Source of the DNA: Brucella pseudogrignonensis
Lineage (GTDB): Bacteria; Pseudomonadota; Alphaproteobacteria; Rhizobiales; Rhizobiaceae
NCBI RefSeq assembly: GCF_032190615.1
Contig: NZ_JAVLAT010000003.1
Span: 248,001 to 312,000 of the forward strand
DNA: 64,000 bases
Direction of reading: 5' to 3'
Below, in pieces: positions 1 through 7,821 of the stretch (the stretch's first letter is position 1; each line of letters starts with the position of its first letter). Under the pieces are notes generated by a model. That model saw only the letters and a list, made by a program, of their open reading frames with translations. It ran no database searches and was not told the origin of the DNA. The translations under genes and the position numbers were made by a program.

Positions 1-668
1 GAAAAAAGCACGATTAAGGTCGGCACGACATTGGGGAATATATGCCGGAACATGATGACCGACTTAGATGTGCCATTCGCACGAGCCGCCTCGATAAATT
101 CCTTTTCGCGCACTGCCAAAGTTTGTGAACGCACGACGCGGGCAACGCCTGCCCAACCAACCAGGCTCAAAGCGATGAAGATATTAAAAAGGTTTGCCCC
201 TAAAGTGTACATCACCACCATTGCAAGCAGAAGCGATGGAAAGGAAATCATCATATCGGCTAAGCGCATGATGACGAAATCGACGCGCCCACCAAAGAAG
301 CCACTGATTACCCCCATGATCGTGCCAAGGATCAACGCGATCATGCTTGGAATAATACCAACCAGCAACGAAATGCGTGCGCCGTAAAGAATTCGCGTCA
401 ACAAATCGCGGCCGAAATTATCTGTACCCAGCCAGTAGGTTAAAGATGGTGGTAACAATTGTTCGTCCAACTCTACACGATAAGGATCATGCGGGCTGAG
501 CCATGGGATAAAAATTGCTATAAAAACAAGGGCCGCAATGACGAAAAGGCCTATCATTGCTTTCTTATTTTTTTTGAAACTGCGGATCGTATCACTGAGA
601 AAGCTGTCGCTTTGCGCATCGTGAATCTGCTCATCAATATTCTGAACAACGTGTGCCATTTGCGTCAT
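1..668 (-). CDS. ABC transporter permease, DppC/OppC type (3' end outside window)
   Basis: This is an inner-membrane permease of a peptide-type ABC importer. The minus-strand reading starts MTQMAHVVQNID, has a long cytoplasmic N-terminus, and then a first membrane segment (AMIGLFVIAALVFIAIF). It continues with the LGTDNFGRDLLTRI motif typical of DppC proteins and with the EAA-loop region (EFIEAARANG). The C-terminus lies beyond the left edge, so only about 220 residues are visible. Its ATG overlaps the TGA of the upstream permease gene as ATGA (665-668), which implies translational coupling. It is the last visible gene of an operon that begins with the lysA-like gene at 4750. The family is clear; the substrate is unknown. 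Confidence 0.9.
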   Translation of the reverse strand, partial: MTQMAHVVQNIDEQIHDAQSDSFLSDTIRSFKKNKKAMIGLFVIAALVFIAIFIPWLSPHDPYRVELDEQLLPPSLTYWLGTDNFGRDLLTRILYGARISLLVGIIPSMIALILGTIMGVISGFFGGRVDFVIMRLADMMISFPSLLLAMVVMYTLGANLFNIFIALSLVGWAGVARVVRSQTLAVREKEFIEAARANGTSKSVIMFRHIFPNVVPTLIVLF

Positions 669-1603
669 TTCGAGCCACCCTTCATTTGATTACGGATGCG
701 AGGGTCGAGAAGGGAGTAAAGTATATCCGCGAGCAAATTGCCCAGAATGACGAGGACAGTTGCAAATAATACCGACCCTTGCAGCAGCGGCATGTCACGC
801 GCTTGAATTGCATTGACTGAAATGCGCCCAACTCCGGGAATGCCGAAAATTGCTTCAGTAATAACTGCACCAGACAAGAGGCTCGCCACCTGAATAGCCA
901 TGATGGTTACAACTGGTATGAGCGAGTTTTTCAACGCATGCCGGGTTATAACAAAGGTCTCATGCAGGCCTTTCGCACGCGCTGTGCGAATGTAATCGTG
1001 GCGCATTACTTCAAGCAAACTTGAGCGGGTTAAGCGCGCAATAACGCCTGCCGAACTCCACCCCAAAACAAGTGCCGGCATGATGACATATTGATAGCCG
1101 TAGAAACCTGACACCGGCAGCCATTTGAGCTGAACCGCAAAAACATATTGCATCAGCAAAGCCGACCAGAAAATTGGCATTGAAACACCGAGCAACGAGA
1201 AGCCCATGAAAAAATGATCAACCATTGTATCGCGGCGCACAGCAGAAATTATTCCTGCAGGAATCCCTATCATCCACGACACCACCGCAGCACATGCAGC
1301 AAGCAGCAATGTGTTTGGGAAAGCATTCATGATAAGCGTCGTGACACTGCGATTGAGCTTAATCGACGTACCAAGATCGCCCTGCACTGCGGCGAAAAGG
1401 AAACGAAAATAGCGCGTTATCAGTGGATCATCGAGATGCATCTGCGCACGCACGCGTGCGATCACGTCCGGGCTTGCATGTTCCTTCATCAGAAGGGCGA
1501 CAGGATCACCGGGTATGACATTCAGCATGATAAACAACAACGCGGTAATTCCGATCAACACAGGGATCGAAATCGCGATGCGCTTTATAACGAAATTCAG
1601 CAT
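665..1603 (-). CDS. ABC transporter permease, DppB/OppB type
   Basis: This 312-residue inner-membrane permease pairs with the DppC-type gene that follows it. The start is placed at MLNFVIKRIAISI because the DppB family normally opens with MxxxxxKRxxxxIP; the longer frame to 1702 adds a stretch unlike the family. AAGGAACTCC lies just upstream. Visible features are the first membrane helix (PVLIGITALLFIMLNVIPGDP), the GDP motif after it, and the EAA loop (DYIRTARAKG) before the last helices. The C-terminus ends in LLDPRIR as is usual for DppB. It follows the binding-protein gene after a gap that carries a strong 12-bp hairpin. The cargo is inferred only as peptide-like. Confidence 0.93.
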   Translation of the reverse strand: MLNFVIKRIAISIPVLIGITALLFIMLNVIPGDPVALLMKEHASPDVIARVRAQMHLDDPLITRYFRFLFAAVQGDLGTSIKLNRSVTTLIMNAFPNTLLLAACAAVVSWMIGIPAGIISAVRRDTMVDHFFMGFSLLGVSMPIFWSALLMQYVFAVQLKWLPVSGFYGYQYVIMPALVLGWSSAGVIARLTRSSLLEVMRHDYIRTARAKGLHETFVITRHALKNSLIPVVTIMAIQVASLLSGAVITEAIFGIPGVGRISVNAIQARDMPLLQGSVLFATVLVILGNLLADILYSLLDPRIRNQMKGGSK

Positions 1604-1725
1604 CGCAAGGAGTTCCTTTACAATGCGCCAACAGCATTTGCGGCGTAATTGACCAAAGGCAGTTGCTGGTCCGCGATCTTTCGCGGGCCAACTACCTTTC
1701 AAAACGGCATGTGATGAACGACCAC

Positions 1726-1761
1726 AGCACGTTGTAGTCAGCTTTTCCGCTACAACGTGCT
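1726..1761. repeat. 12-bp inverted repeat between binding protein and permease genes
   Basis: AGCACGTTGTAG (1726-1737) and CTACAACGTGCT (1750-1761) are perfect complementary arms around a 12-base loop. There is no T-run after the stem on the minus strand. It is therefore more likely an mRNA-stabilising or attenuating stem within the operon than a full terminator. Confidence 0.7.
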
Positions 1762-1770
1762 CTAAGAGCC

Positions 1771-3357
1771 TTATTCGACTTCGGTCTTATAATAGCTCAT
1801 GTCGCTCCAGCCATTCCAAGGGATCGTAAAGTTCTTGACCCTTGGCTGGACCACGTAGTTATGGTCGAGACTAAACAATGGAACCCAAGCAGCATCGTCC
1901 TGAACAATTTGCTCAGTCAGCTTCTGATAAACTGCACACCGTTCTGCCGGATCGGTGATAACGCGCGCTTTCTCGACATCGTCAAAGACTTTAGGGTCGT
2001 TATTGTTGAAACCACGAACGCCCGTCCCACTTTTGCTGAAAAACGTGTAAAAGAAATTATCGGGATCGTTGAAGTCTGCCGACCAGGTTTGCGTGTAATT
2101 GTCGATCTTTCCTGCTTTTCGCAAATCGAAATAAGCAGATTCATCCATCGTTTTAATCTGCGTATTAAAACCAGATTTCTTGAGTTGTGCCTGAATGATC
2201 TGGTTCATATCAGACCATTTGGACGACCAGCTGCTCACCTGCGCGAGATTAATATCGACGCCATCCGGATAACCAGCTTCAGCGAGAAGCTGCTTAGCCT
2301 TTTCCGGATTATATTCGATAGGTGTCGCATCTGTATAGCAGATCAAGCCACGTGGCATGACACCGTTTTCGAGTTTACCCTTGCCATAGAAATTCTTATC
2401 AAGAATTTCCTGACGGTTGATCCCCATCTGGAAAGCCTTACGCACCTTGGGATCATCAAATGGTTTATTGGCTTGATTGATATGATAATAATACATACCA
2501 ACGCGCGGACCGCTCTTAATGTGCTCTTTCCATTTATCACTACCGTAAAAATATGGCGTCTGGCTCATTGCGTAATCGAGGTCGAACACGTCCAGTTCGT
2601 CAGCTTCGAACAAAAGACGCAGGGTCTCTGAATCTGCAACAACGCGGACCAGAACACGATCAAGCTTTGGCCTACCTTTGAAGTAAGATTCATTCGCCTC
2701 AAGCATTTGATTGTCATTGAGATTATACTCGCGCAACACAAATGGGCCTGTGCCATTGGTGGTTTCCGGTGAAAGGCCAAACTGATCACCAAGTGGCTCG
2801 GTAAATTTGCGATTGTAGATCGATGCTTGCGGACTGGCCATGAGCGCCGTGAACGCCGCATATGGCTCTTTTAACGTTATGCGGACGGTATAATCATCGA
2901 GGGCTTCAATGCCACGCACTTTGTCGGCGCTGCCATTCAATCGCTCGGTCGCACCATCAACAAAGTCCAGAATATCAGTGCTTAATGCCTTGGTGGCAGG
3001 ATCCAGCATACGGTCAAAAGTATAGACGACATCGTCGGCCTTTAATTCTTCGCCATTATGGAAAAGCACGCCCTGACGCAGCTTGAAAGTGTAGACTTTA
3101 CCATCATCAGAGACCGTCCAGCTTTCTGCAAGGCTGGGAACGAGTTCTGACTTACCGGGCGCGGTTGTCTCTGCCTCGATCAGCCGATCAAATACGTTGA
3201 GTGGCAAAGTATAGGCGTCCGTCGTTTTTTGAACATCCGCCGTCTTGGGGTCTTCAGGATATGATACACGCAGCATATGGTCGGATGCCATTGCAGGTGC
3301 GAGAAGAGCGAAACTGACGACACTTGCCGACAGAATGGTCTTGATTTTTCGTAACAT
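1771..3357 (-). CDS. ABC transporter periplasmic substrate-binding protein, family 5 (DppA/OppA-like)
   Basis: This 528-residue periplasmic receptor captures peptides or related ligands for the DppBC-type permease downstream. The chosen start (MLRKIKTILS) has AAAGGGGAA six bases upstream and gives a normal Sec signal peptide ending at ALLAPAMAS. Family-5 hallmarks are YEDPxT-like N-terminal strands, LAESWTVSDDGKVYTFKLRQGVLFHNGEEL and KADDVVYTFDRM around residues 65-110. An NPEKAKQLLAEAGYPDG segment lies near residue 360. The longer frame (3393) adds only a lysine-rich stretch. It sits 70 bp after the lysA-like gene in the same direction. Ligand specificity cannot be read from the sequence. 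Confidence 0.93.
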   Translation of the reverse strand: MLRKIKTILSASVVSFALLAPAMASDHMLRVSYPEDPKTADVQKTTDAYTLPLNVFDRLIEAETTAPGKSELVPSLAESWTVSDDGKVYTFKLRQGVLFHNGEELKADDVVYTFDRMLDPATKALSTDILDFVDGATERLNGSADKVRGIEALDDYTVRITLKEPYAAFTALMASPQASIYNRKFTEPLGDQFGLSPETTNGTGPFVLREYNLNDNQMLEANESYFKGRPKLDRVLVRVVADSETLRLLFEADELDVFDLDYAMSQTPYFYGSDKWKEHIKSGPRVGMYYYHINQANKPFDDPKVRKAFQMGINRQEILDKNFYGKGKLENGVMPRGLICYTDATPIEYNPEKAKQLLAEAGYPDGVDINLAQVSSWSSKWSDMNQIIQAQLKKSGFNTQIKTMDESAYFDLRKAGKIDNYTQTWSADFNDPDNFFYTFFSKSGTGVRGFNNNDPKVFDDVEKARVITDPAERCAVYQKLTEQIVQDDAAWVPLFSLDHNYVVQPRVKNFTIPWNGWSDMSYYKTEVE

Positions 3358-3427
3358 TACATTCCCCTTTTTTCTTTTATTTTTTCTCATCAAACTTCAA
3401 AGTGGCGAGGCTTTCCGCCGCGCTCGA

Positions 3428-4750
3428 CTAAAAGCCAACGGCAGATTTCCATTCGCCTTTGTCTTCAATCTTTAACTGCTCCCGAATATCCAGCCGGTTG
3501 CGAATGAGCCGGTAACGATCATCCTCAACGAGGACTTCCGCTATGAGATCTCTGGAATTGTAGGTGGAGGACATAGTTGCGCCGTATGCACCAGCACAGT
3601 CAAAGGCAACCAGATCACCGGCGGCCAGTTTGCCAAGCCCATCATAGTAACCAAAGTCATCTGAACTTTCGCAAATGGGACCAACAATCCTATGTTGTGA
3701 CTTCGTATTCTGTTCTGGTTCATTAATCGGGATAACCGGATGGGTCGCGTCATAGAGTGCGGGACGAATGAGATCGTTCATGCCACCGTCGATGATAGCA
3801 ACAGCATCGCTGTCGACATTTTTCAGATAAAGAACTTCGGTTACAAGAAGCCCTGCCCTACCAACAAGCCAACGCCCGGGCTCTACAGTCAGTTTACAGC
3901 CAAGGTTGCCAACCGTTTCAGCAATGATAGCGGCATATTCTTTGACATCAGGACCGGGCTTTTCGCCGACCGAAATTCCAATGCCGCCACCAAGATCAAG
4001 ATGCGGAACCTCAAGACCTTGTGAGCGTAAATTGCGAACCAAATCCGACATCGTTGAGAATGTATGTCTGAATGGCGATAGGTCCTGCATCTGGGACCCG
4101 ACATGTACTGCTAGGCCCTTCAGTTCCAATTCCTCACATTTTGAAGCCGCTGCATAAACGCCCGGCACTTCGGCAATTGGAATGCCAAATTTGCTCTTCT
4201 TCGTTGCAGTGGTAATCTTGGCATGGGTTTTTGCATCGACGTCCGGGTTGACCCGCAATGCGACAGGTGCACGCACTTTAAGAAAGCGTGCGATATCAAC
4301 AATCTCGTCCAATTCAGCTGCAGACTCAACGTTAATCTGATGAACGCCAACCTTAAGCGCTCGCTTGATTTCCTGACGCGTTTTACCGATGCCTGAAAAA
4401 ATGACACTTTTGGCCGGGATACCCGCTGCGAGCACGCGCTCCAGCTCTCCACCGGACACAATATCCATGCCGCAGCCCAACTCAGCCAGCAAACGCAAAA
4501 CAGCAATATTGCTATTTGCCTTAACTGCAAAACAGATCGAAACATCAATCTTGTTCAGCTCTTCCGCCAGCGTTTGATAAGCCCATTTTATGGCATCCGT
4601 CGAATAGCAATAAAATGGTGTCGGAATATCCTGCGCAATTTCGCTAAGACGAACCTGTTCGGCATGAAGCTCTCCGTTTTTGTAAGAAAACCATGTGCTA
4701 TCAGGCTGCCGTTGATTAACCGACGAAGACGTTTTCATTGTGTCACCCAT
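3428..4750 (-). CDS. lysA: Diaminopimelate decarboxylase-like protein (LysA family)
   Basis: This is a fold-III PLP-dependent decarboxylase; LysA converts meso-diaminopimelate to L-lysine in the cytoplasm. The 440-residue protein has the PLP lysine in ICFAVKANSN, the phosphate-binding glycines (HLDLGGGIGIS), VEPGRWLVG, and the C-terminal active-site signature GPICESSDDFG. These indicate a catalytically complete enzyme. A GGGGA precedes ATG 4750; ATG 4738 is also possible, with GGGTGA. Its neighbours are unusual for the housekeeping lysA, because it heads a peptide-importer operon and faces a LysR regulator. It may therefore be an accessory paralogue acting on imported diaminopimelate or a related amino acid. 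The family call is firm; the physiological substrate is inferred. Confidence 0.8.
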   Translation of the reverse strand: MGDTMKTSSSVNQRQPDSTWFSYKNGELHAEQVRLSEIAQDIPTPFYCYSTDAIKWAYQTLAEELNKIDVSICFAVKANSNIAVLRLLAELGCGMDIVSGGELERVLAAGIPAKSVIFSGIGKTRQEIKRALKVGVHQINVESAAELDEIVDIARFLKVRAPVALRVNPDVDAKTHAKITTATKKSKFGIPIAEVPGVYAAASKCEELELKGLAVHVGSQMQDLSPFRHTFSTMSDLVRNLRSQGLEVPHLDLGGGIGISVGEKPGPDVKEYAAIIAETVGNLGCKLTVEPGRWLVGRAGLLVTEVLYLKNVDSDAVAIIDGGMNDLIRPALYDATHPVIPINEPEQNTKSQHRIVGPICESSDDFGYYDGLGKLAAGDLVAFDCAGAYGATMSSTYNSRDLIAEVLVEDDRYRLIRNRLDIREQLKIEDKGEWKSAVGF

Positions 4751-4795
4751 TTTTCCCCAATTCTTGTCGGGGGTGTTTTGAGGACAGTGTTCCAA

Positions 4796-4827
4796 AGTTT
4801 TTTATGCTTGTGAAATGCTTAAAAACT
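4796..4827. promoter_or_regulatory. Possible LysR operator in the lysA/lysR intergenic region
   Basis: AGTTTTTTA (4796-4804) and TAAAAACT (4820-4827) form an imperfect inverted repeat in the divergent intergenic region. LysR-type regulators commonly bind dyads placed here. The A/T-rich arms make chance pairing quite possible. Confidence 0.35.
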
Positions 4828-4867
4828 CTTTTTTATTCAAAACTGATATATGAAGAGGATGCAGCTG

Positions 4868-5791
4868 ATGAGAAAACTGAACCAGAGGCAAATTGAAGTT
4901 TTCAATGCCATTATGGTCAATAAGAATATGACTGTTGCGGCTGCTCACTTGAACACGTCGCAACCCACCATCAGTCGCGAACTCCGTGAAATGGAAGAGC
5001 GGATCGGCTTTGATCTTTTCACTCGGTTTGGCAAGCGCTTAACACCAACAGATCAGGCATTTCTTCTGCATGATGTGGTGCGGCGGGCGTTCATTGGAAT
5101 GGACGAAATCGGTCGTGCAGCCGCAGCTATACGCACGCATAATGCAGCAAATTTTCGTATCGCAACCATTCCTGCTTATGCGGAATCGATCATTCCAAGG
5201 GTTGCAAAGAGGTTACAAAACTCGAAGACCAGCATTCACTTGTCTCTTCATTCCCACGAAGAGATCTCGCTACAAAACGAAATGATGACAACTGTTTTCG
5301 ACCTTGGCATCACAGAAGGACAGTTCGAGTACCAAGGCTTTTGCCACGAGAAAATTGACGTCGGATCGCTGGTATGTGTTTTACCAATCAATCATCCCCT
5401 GACACAGAAAAACGTATTAACCCCGCAAGATTTTGACTGCGTTCCTTACGTTTCATTTTCGCAGGATGATCCGTACCGTCGCAAAGTCGATGAAATCTTT
5501 GTGCAGAACGACATTATGTGCCGCTACTCTGTTGAGACCACAACTGCGGCCAGTGTTTGTTCTATGGTCATGGCCGGACTGGGCGTATCCATCGTCAATC
5601 CTCTGACAGCATGCGACTATCTTGAAATGGGCGTTGCGCTACGGCGCTTCAGCGTTGAAATCCCATATACGATGCACTTATGGCATCCACTTAAAAGCAA
5701 GAATGCACGGTTGATTGCCAAGTTCATGACTCTCATGCAAGAAGAAGCCACAACAGTAAAAGATACACTCAACAGTGCACTATTACGTTAA
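4868..5791 (+). CDS. LysR-family transcriptional regulator
   Basis: This 307-residue LysR-type regulator is divergent from the lysA-like operon, the classic arrangement for a regulator and its target. The N-terminal winged HTH is clear: RQIEVFNAIMVNKNMTVAAAHLNTSQPTISRELREMEERIGFDLFTR, residues about 6-52. A periplasmic-binding-protein-like effector domain follows. The start at 4868 is preferred because AGAGGA lies eight bases upstream; in-frame ATGs at 4850 and 4859 are alternatives. E. coli LysR controls lysA in the same divergent geometry and senses diaminopimelate. That effector is only an inference here. Confidence 0.9.
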   Translation: MRKLNQRQIEVFNAIMVNKNMTVAAAHLNTSQPTISRELREMEERIGFDLFTRFGKRLTPTDQAFLLHDVVRRAFIGMDEIGRAAAAIRTHNAANFRIATIPAYAESIIPRVAKRLQNSKTSIHLSLHSHEEISLQNEMMTTVFDLGITEGQFEYQGFCHEKIDVGSLVCVLPINHPLTQKNVLTPQDFDCVPYVSFSQDDPYRRKVDEIFVQNDIMCRYSVETTTAASVCSMVMAGLGVSIVNPLTACDYLEMGVALRRFSVEIPYTMHLWHPLKSKNARLIAKFMTLMQEEATTVKDTLNSALLR

Positions 5792-5835
5792 ACAGAGTAC
5801 AGACATAAGGCATTCTTTGGCTCCCCTGTCATGCA

Positions 5836-6215
5836 GATTTCGAGCGCGCAATTTCGTACCACATGTTTGTGGCGGCTTGCCGTAATTCAAGGTGATCGGA
5901 GGAACTGAAAGTATTTCTTGGGGCGTAATGCAGATCGTAAATGGGATCGCCAAAGAATGTGATGCTCACTTTTGATGGATATCACAGATTCGTCGAGATG
6001 CCATTTGTCACCAAGCCGTGGCGTACGACGACGGATGGTATTGGCATAGGCTCGCCCGAATTTCTCAGCCCATTCGTAAACCGTCTTATGTGTGACGAAT
6101 ATCCCGCGATAATTTCAGTGGGATAACGATACCGATGGTAAAACGAACAACGAGGTTCGGTCACGCCCCGATATCATCACATAATATTAAGCTGGAGTTC
6201 TGGTAACGGCGTCTA
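5836..6215 (-). mobile_element. Decayed IS6-family remnant (internal deletion derivative)
   Basis: This stretch between lysR and the MocA-like gene matches pieces of the IS6-type copy at 45360-46122. The left end with CCACATGTTTGTGGCGGCTT corresponds to 45382-45401. A central piece contains GTGATG, GGATATCACA and the GCCATTTGTCACCAAGCCGTGGCG segment. A right piece encodes MTEPRC-SFYHRYRYP, the transposase N-terminus on the minus strand. At least two internal segments are missing: the C-terminal part between the left and central pieces, and the HTH part near 6108. No complete transposase frame remains. Short frames at 5941-6164 are only shadows of this relic. Confidence 0.75.
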
Positions 6216-6247
6216 ATTAAATTATAAACACTGAAATTGCTTGATTT

Positions 6248-6817
6248 TTATATATTCCTTTTATCATTCGGTACGTCAATATCCAACGATGCGCTTATAC
6301 TTAATGGGATAGGTTTACAGCTATGGTGAGCGCGAAGTATTTTTCCTGCACCGGCATCCCCATGCAAAGCTTTCAACTTTCCGAAAAGTGCACGCGGGAT
6401 AAAGACAGGCGGCGAAATGAAAGAGCCGTTGAAAGAAATCCGCGGTTGATAACCCACCCTGGAAATCAAGTCTTTTAGATATTTTCGTGATACATTTGGC
6501 ATATCGCCCAGCAATAAAAGAATATGACTGGCGCCATGTCTTTCAACATAGGCTAAACCTGCTTTCAACGTATCGCTTTGTGACGAAGCCTTCGTGAGAT
6601 ACAGACACTGCAGGCGCGTTTGTTGAAACAGTTTGGCCACAGACGGATTGCGCACAACAACGACACCAAAACCATAGGGCAGCCCCCGCAGAGATGCTGC
6701 CACGTGAGCGGCCAATGGTTTTCCATTATAAAATGAAAGCAGTTTATCCGCAGATCCAAAACGGCGCGACTGGCCGGCCGCCAAAACGATGACAGCAATT
6801 TTAGAAGCCCCACTCAT
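6248..6817 (-). CDS. MocA-like nucleotidyltransferase (molybdenum cofactor cytidylyl/guanylyltransferase family)
   Basis: This 189-residue NTP transferase fold protein would attach a nucleotide (CMP in MocA) to molybdopterin for molybdenum hydroxylases. The signature IVLAAGQSRRFGSADKLL (residues about 10-27) binds the nucleotide, and LLLLGDMPNVS (about 98-108) carries the metal-binding Asp. It is the last gene of the Mo-hydroxylase operon. Its start overlaps the xdhC stop (6814-6817, ATGA), so translation is probably coupled. Context supports a maturation role for the two large subunits upstream. CMP versus GMP preference cannot be decided by eye. Confidence 0.85.
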   Translation of the reverse strand: MSGASKIAVIVLAAGQSRRFGSADKLLSFYNGKPLAAHVAASLRGLPYGFGVVVVRNPSVAKLFQQTRLQCLYLTKASSQSDTLKAGLAYVERHGASHILLLLGDMPNVSRKYLKDLISRVGYQPRISFNGSFISPPVFIPRALFGKLKALHGDAGAGKILRAHHSCKPIPLSISASLDIDVPNDKRNI

Positions 6818-7785
6818 CGAATGTCTTCGACAGAAATTTGTGAAGCCGCAGAATCTTTCACGCTCTGCAGAATATGCGCCAGCACCGACACTCCAAGAGT
6901 ATATGGATCGCGCGTCGAGGGAATAAGTCCGAGTGGAAATTTCAGCCTATCGACTTCCGCGACATGGCAACCATTCCTGACCAGTTCTTGACAGCGTGAC
7001 GTGTGCGCTCTTCTGCTGCCTTGCGCACCGACGAAGAAAGCGTGGCTCTTCAAGGCTTCTGTCAGAATAGGCGGCTCGCGATTATGGTCATGGAAAAAGG
7101 TCACAATCGCCGTTCGTTCATCGGCGAAAACGTCTTCAGGCCAAGAGGGTTTAACCAGTGGATTAGCCCATGAAAAGCGAGTCAACACGTCTGGGTCTGG
7201 CGAAAACAGTTCCACCTTGCAACCGGCTGCTACTGCCAATTCAGTAAAGCAAATGACTTCCATTCCGGTACCAAAAACCAGAACCCGGATCTGTGGCAAA
7301 ATGGTTAAATGCAGCCCCATTCCCGTTGGGTTGAGAGACAGCATTCCATCCTCAGCCAAACTCAGAATTGCAGGCTCTCGCGCTCTTAACTTTTCTGCGA
7401 GCGTACTCAGCAGCACCTTATCAGGATAAGGGAAAATCTGAACATCAAGTGCACCGCCGCACGGAAGAGGCAAATCCCAATAGGGCGAGCCGCGTCCATA
7501 ACGCACTTGCATAGTCTTGCCGGTTTCCATGGATGACTTAGCATTCAATACCACATTTTTATCAATACAGCCCGAAGAGAGGTTGCCCCAGCTCCTGCCC
7601 GATGCATCAATAATCATTGCGGCACCGCAACGACGGTAAGAAGGGCCTTCAACGCCAACGATGACTGCAAGTGCACATCTCTCTGCAGACAAAGCAGGCA
7701 TCAAGGGAAAGTCATTCTCATTGATTGAAGCTGCGCGGACGGCAGTTTTCATATCCGCGAAAACTGCCTGTTCAGTTGGTTTCAT
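6814..7785 (-). CDS. xdhC: XdhC/CoxF-family molybdenum hydroxylase maturation protein
   Basis: XdhC proteins bind the molybdenum cofactor, promote its sulfuration, and deliver it to xanthine-dehydrogenase-type enzymes. The 323-residue protein has the N-terminal XdhC/CoxI domain (CALAVIVGVEGPSYRRCGAAMII, then WGNLSSGCID with the conserved Cys). The second domain is Rossmann-like (RVLVFGTGMEVI around residue 167) with a late GAQGSRRAH motif. It lies 36 bp after the second large-subunit gene and overlaps the MocA-like gene by four bases. This layout makes it a dedicated chaperone for this operon. The domain call is strong. Confidence 0.9.
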   Translation of the reverse strand: MKPTEQAVFADMKTAVRAASINENDFPLMPALSAERCALAVIVGVEGPSYRRCGAAMIIDASGRSWGNLSSGCIDKNVVLNAKSSMETGKTMQVRYGRGSPYWDLPLPCGGALDVQIFPYPDKVLLSTLAEKLRAREPAILSLAEDGMLSLNPTGMGLHLTILPQIRVLVFGTGMEVICFTELAVAAGCKVELFSPDPDVLTRFSWANPLVKPSWPEDVFADERTAIVTFFHDHNREPPILTEALKSHAFFVGAQGSRRAHTSRCQELVRNGCHVAEVDRLKFPLGLIPSTRDPYTLGVSVLAHILQSVKDSAASQISVEDIR

Positions 7786-7821
7786 GCAGGTTCACCATCG
7801 ATTGCGAGAGACATGAATGCT

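Noticed and set aside
31..387. 118-residue plus-strand open frame at the left edge
   Set aside because: It is antisense to the DppC-type permease that runs off the window.
1861..2631. 256-residue plus-strand open frame
   Set aside because: It is antisense to the family-5 receptor gene and has no recognisable domain.
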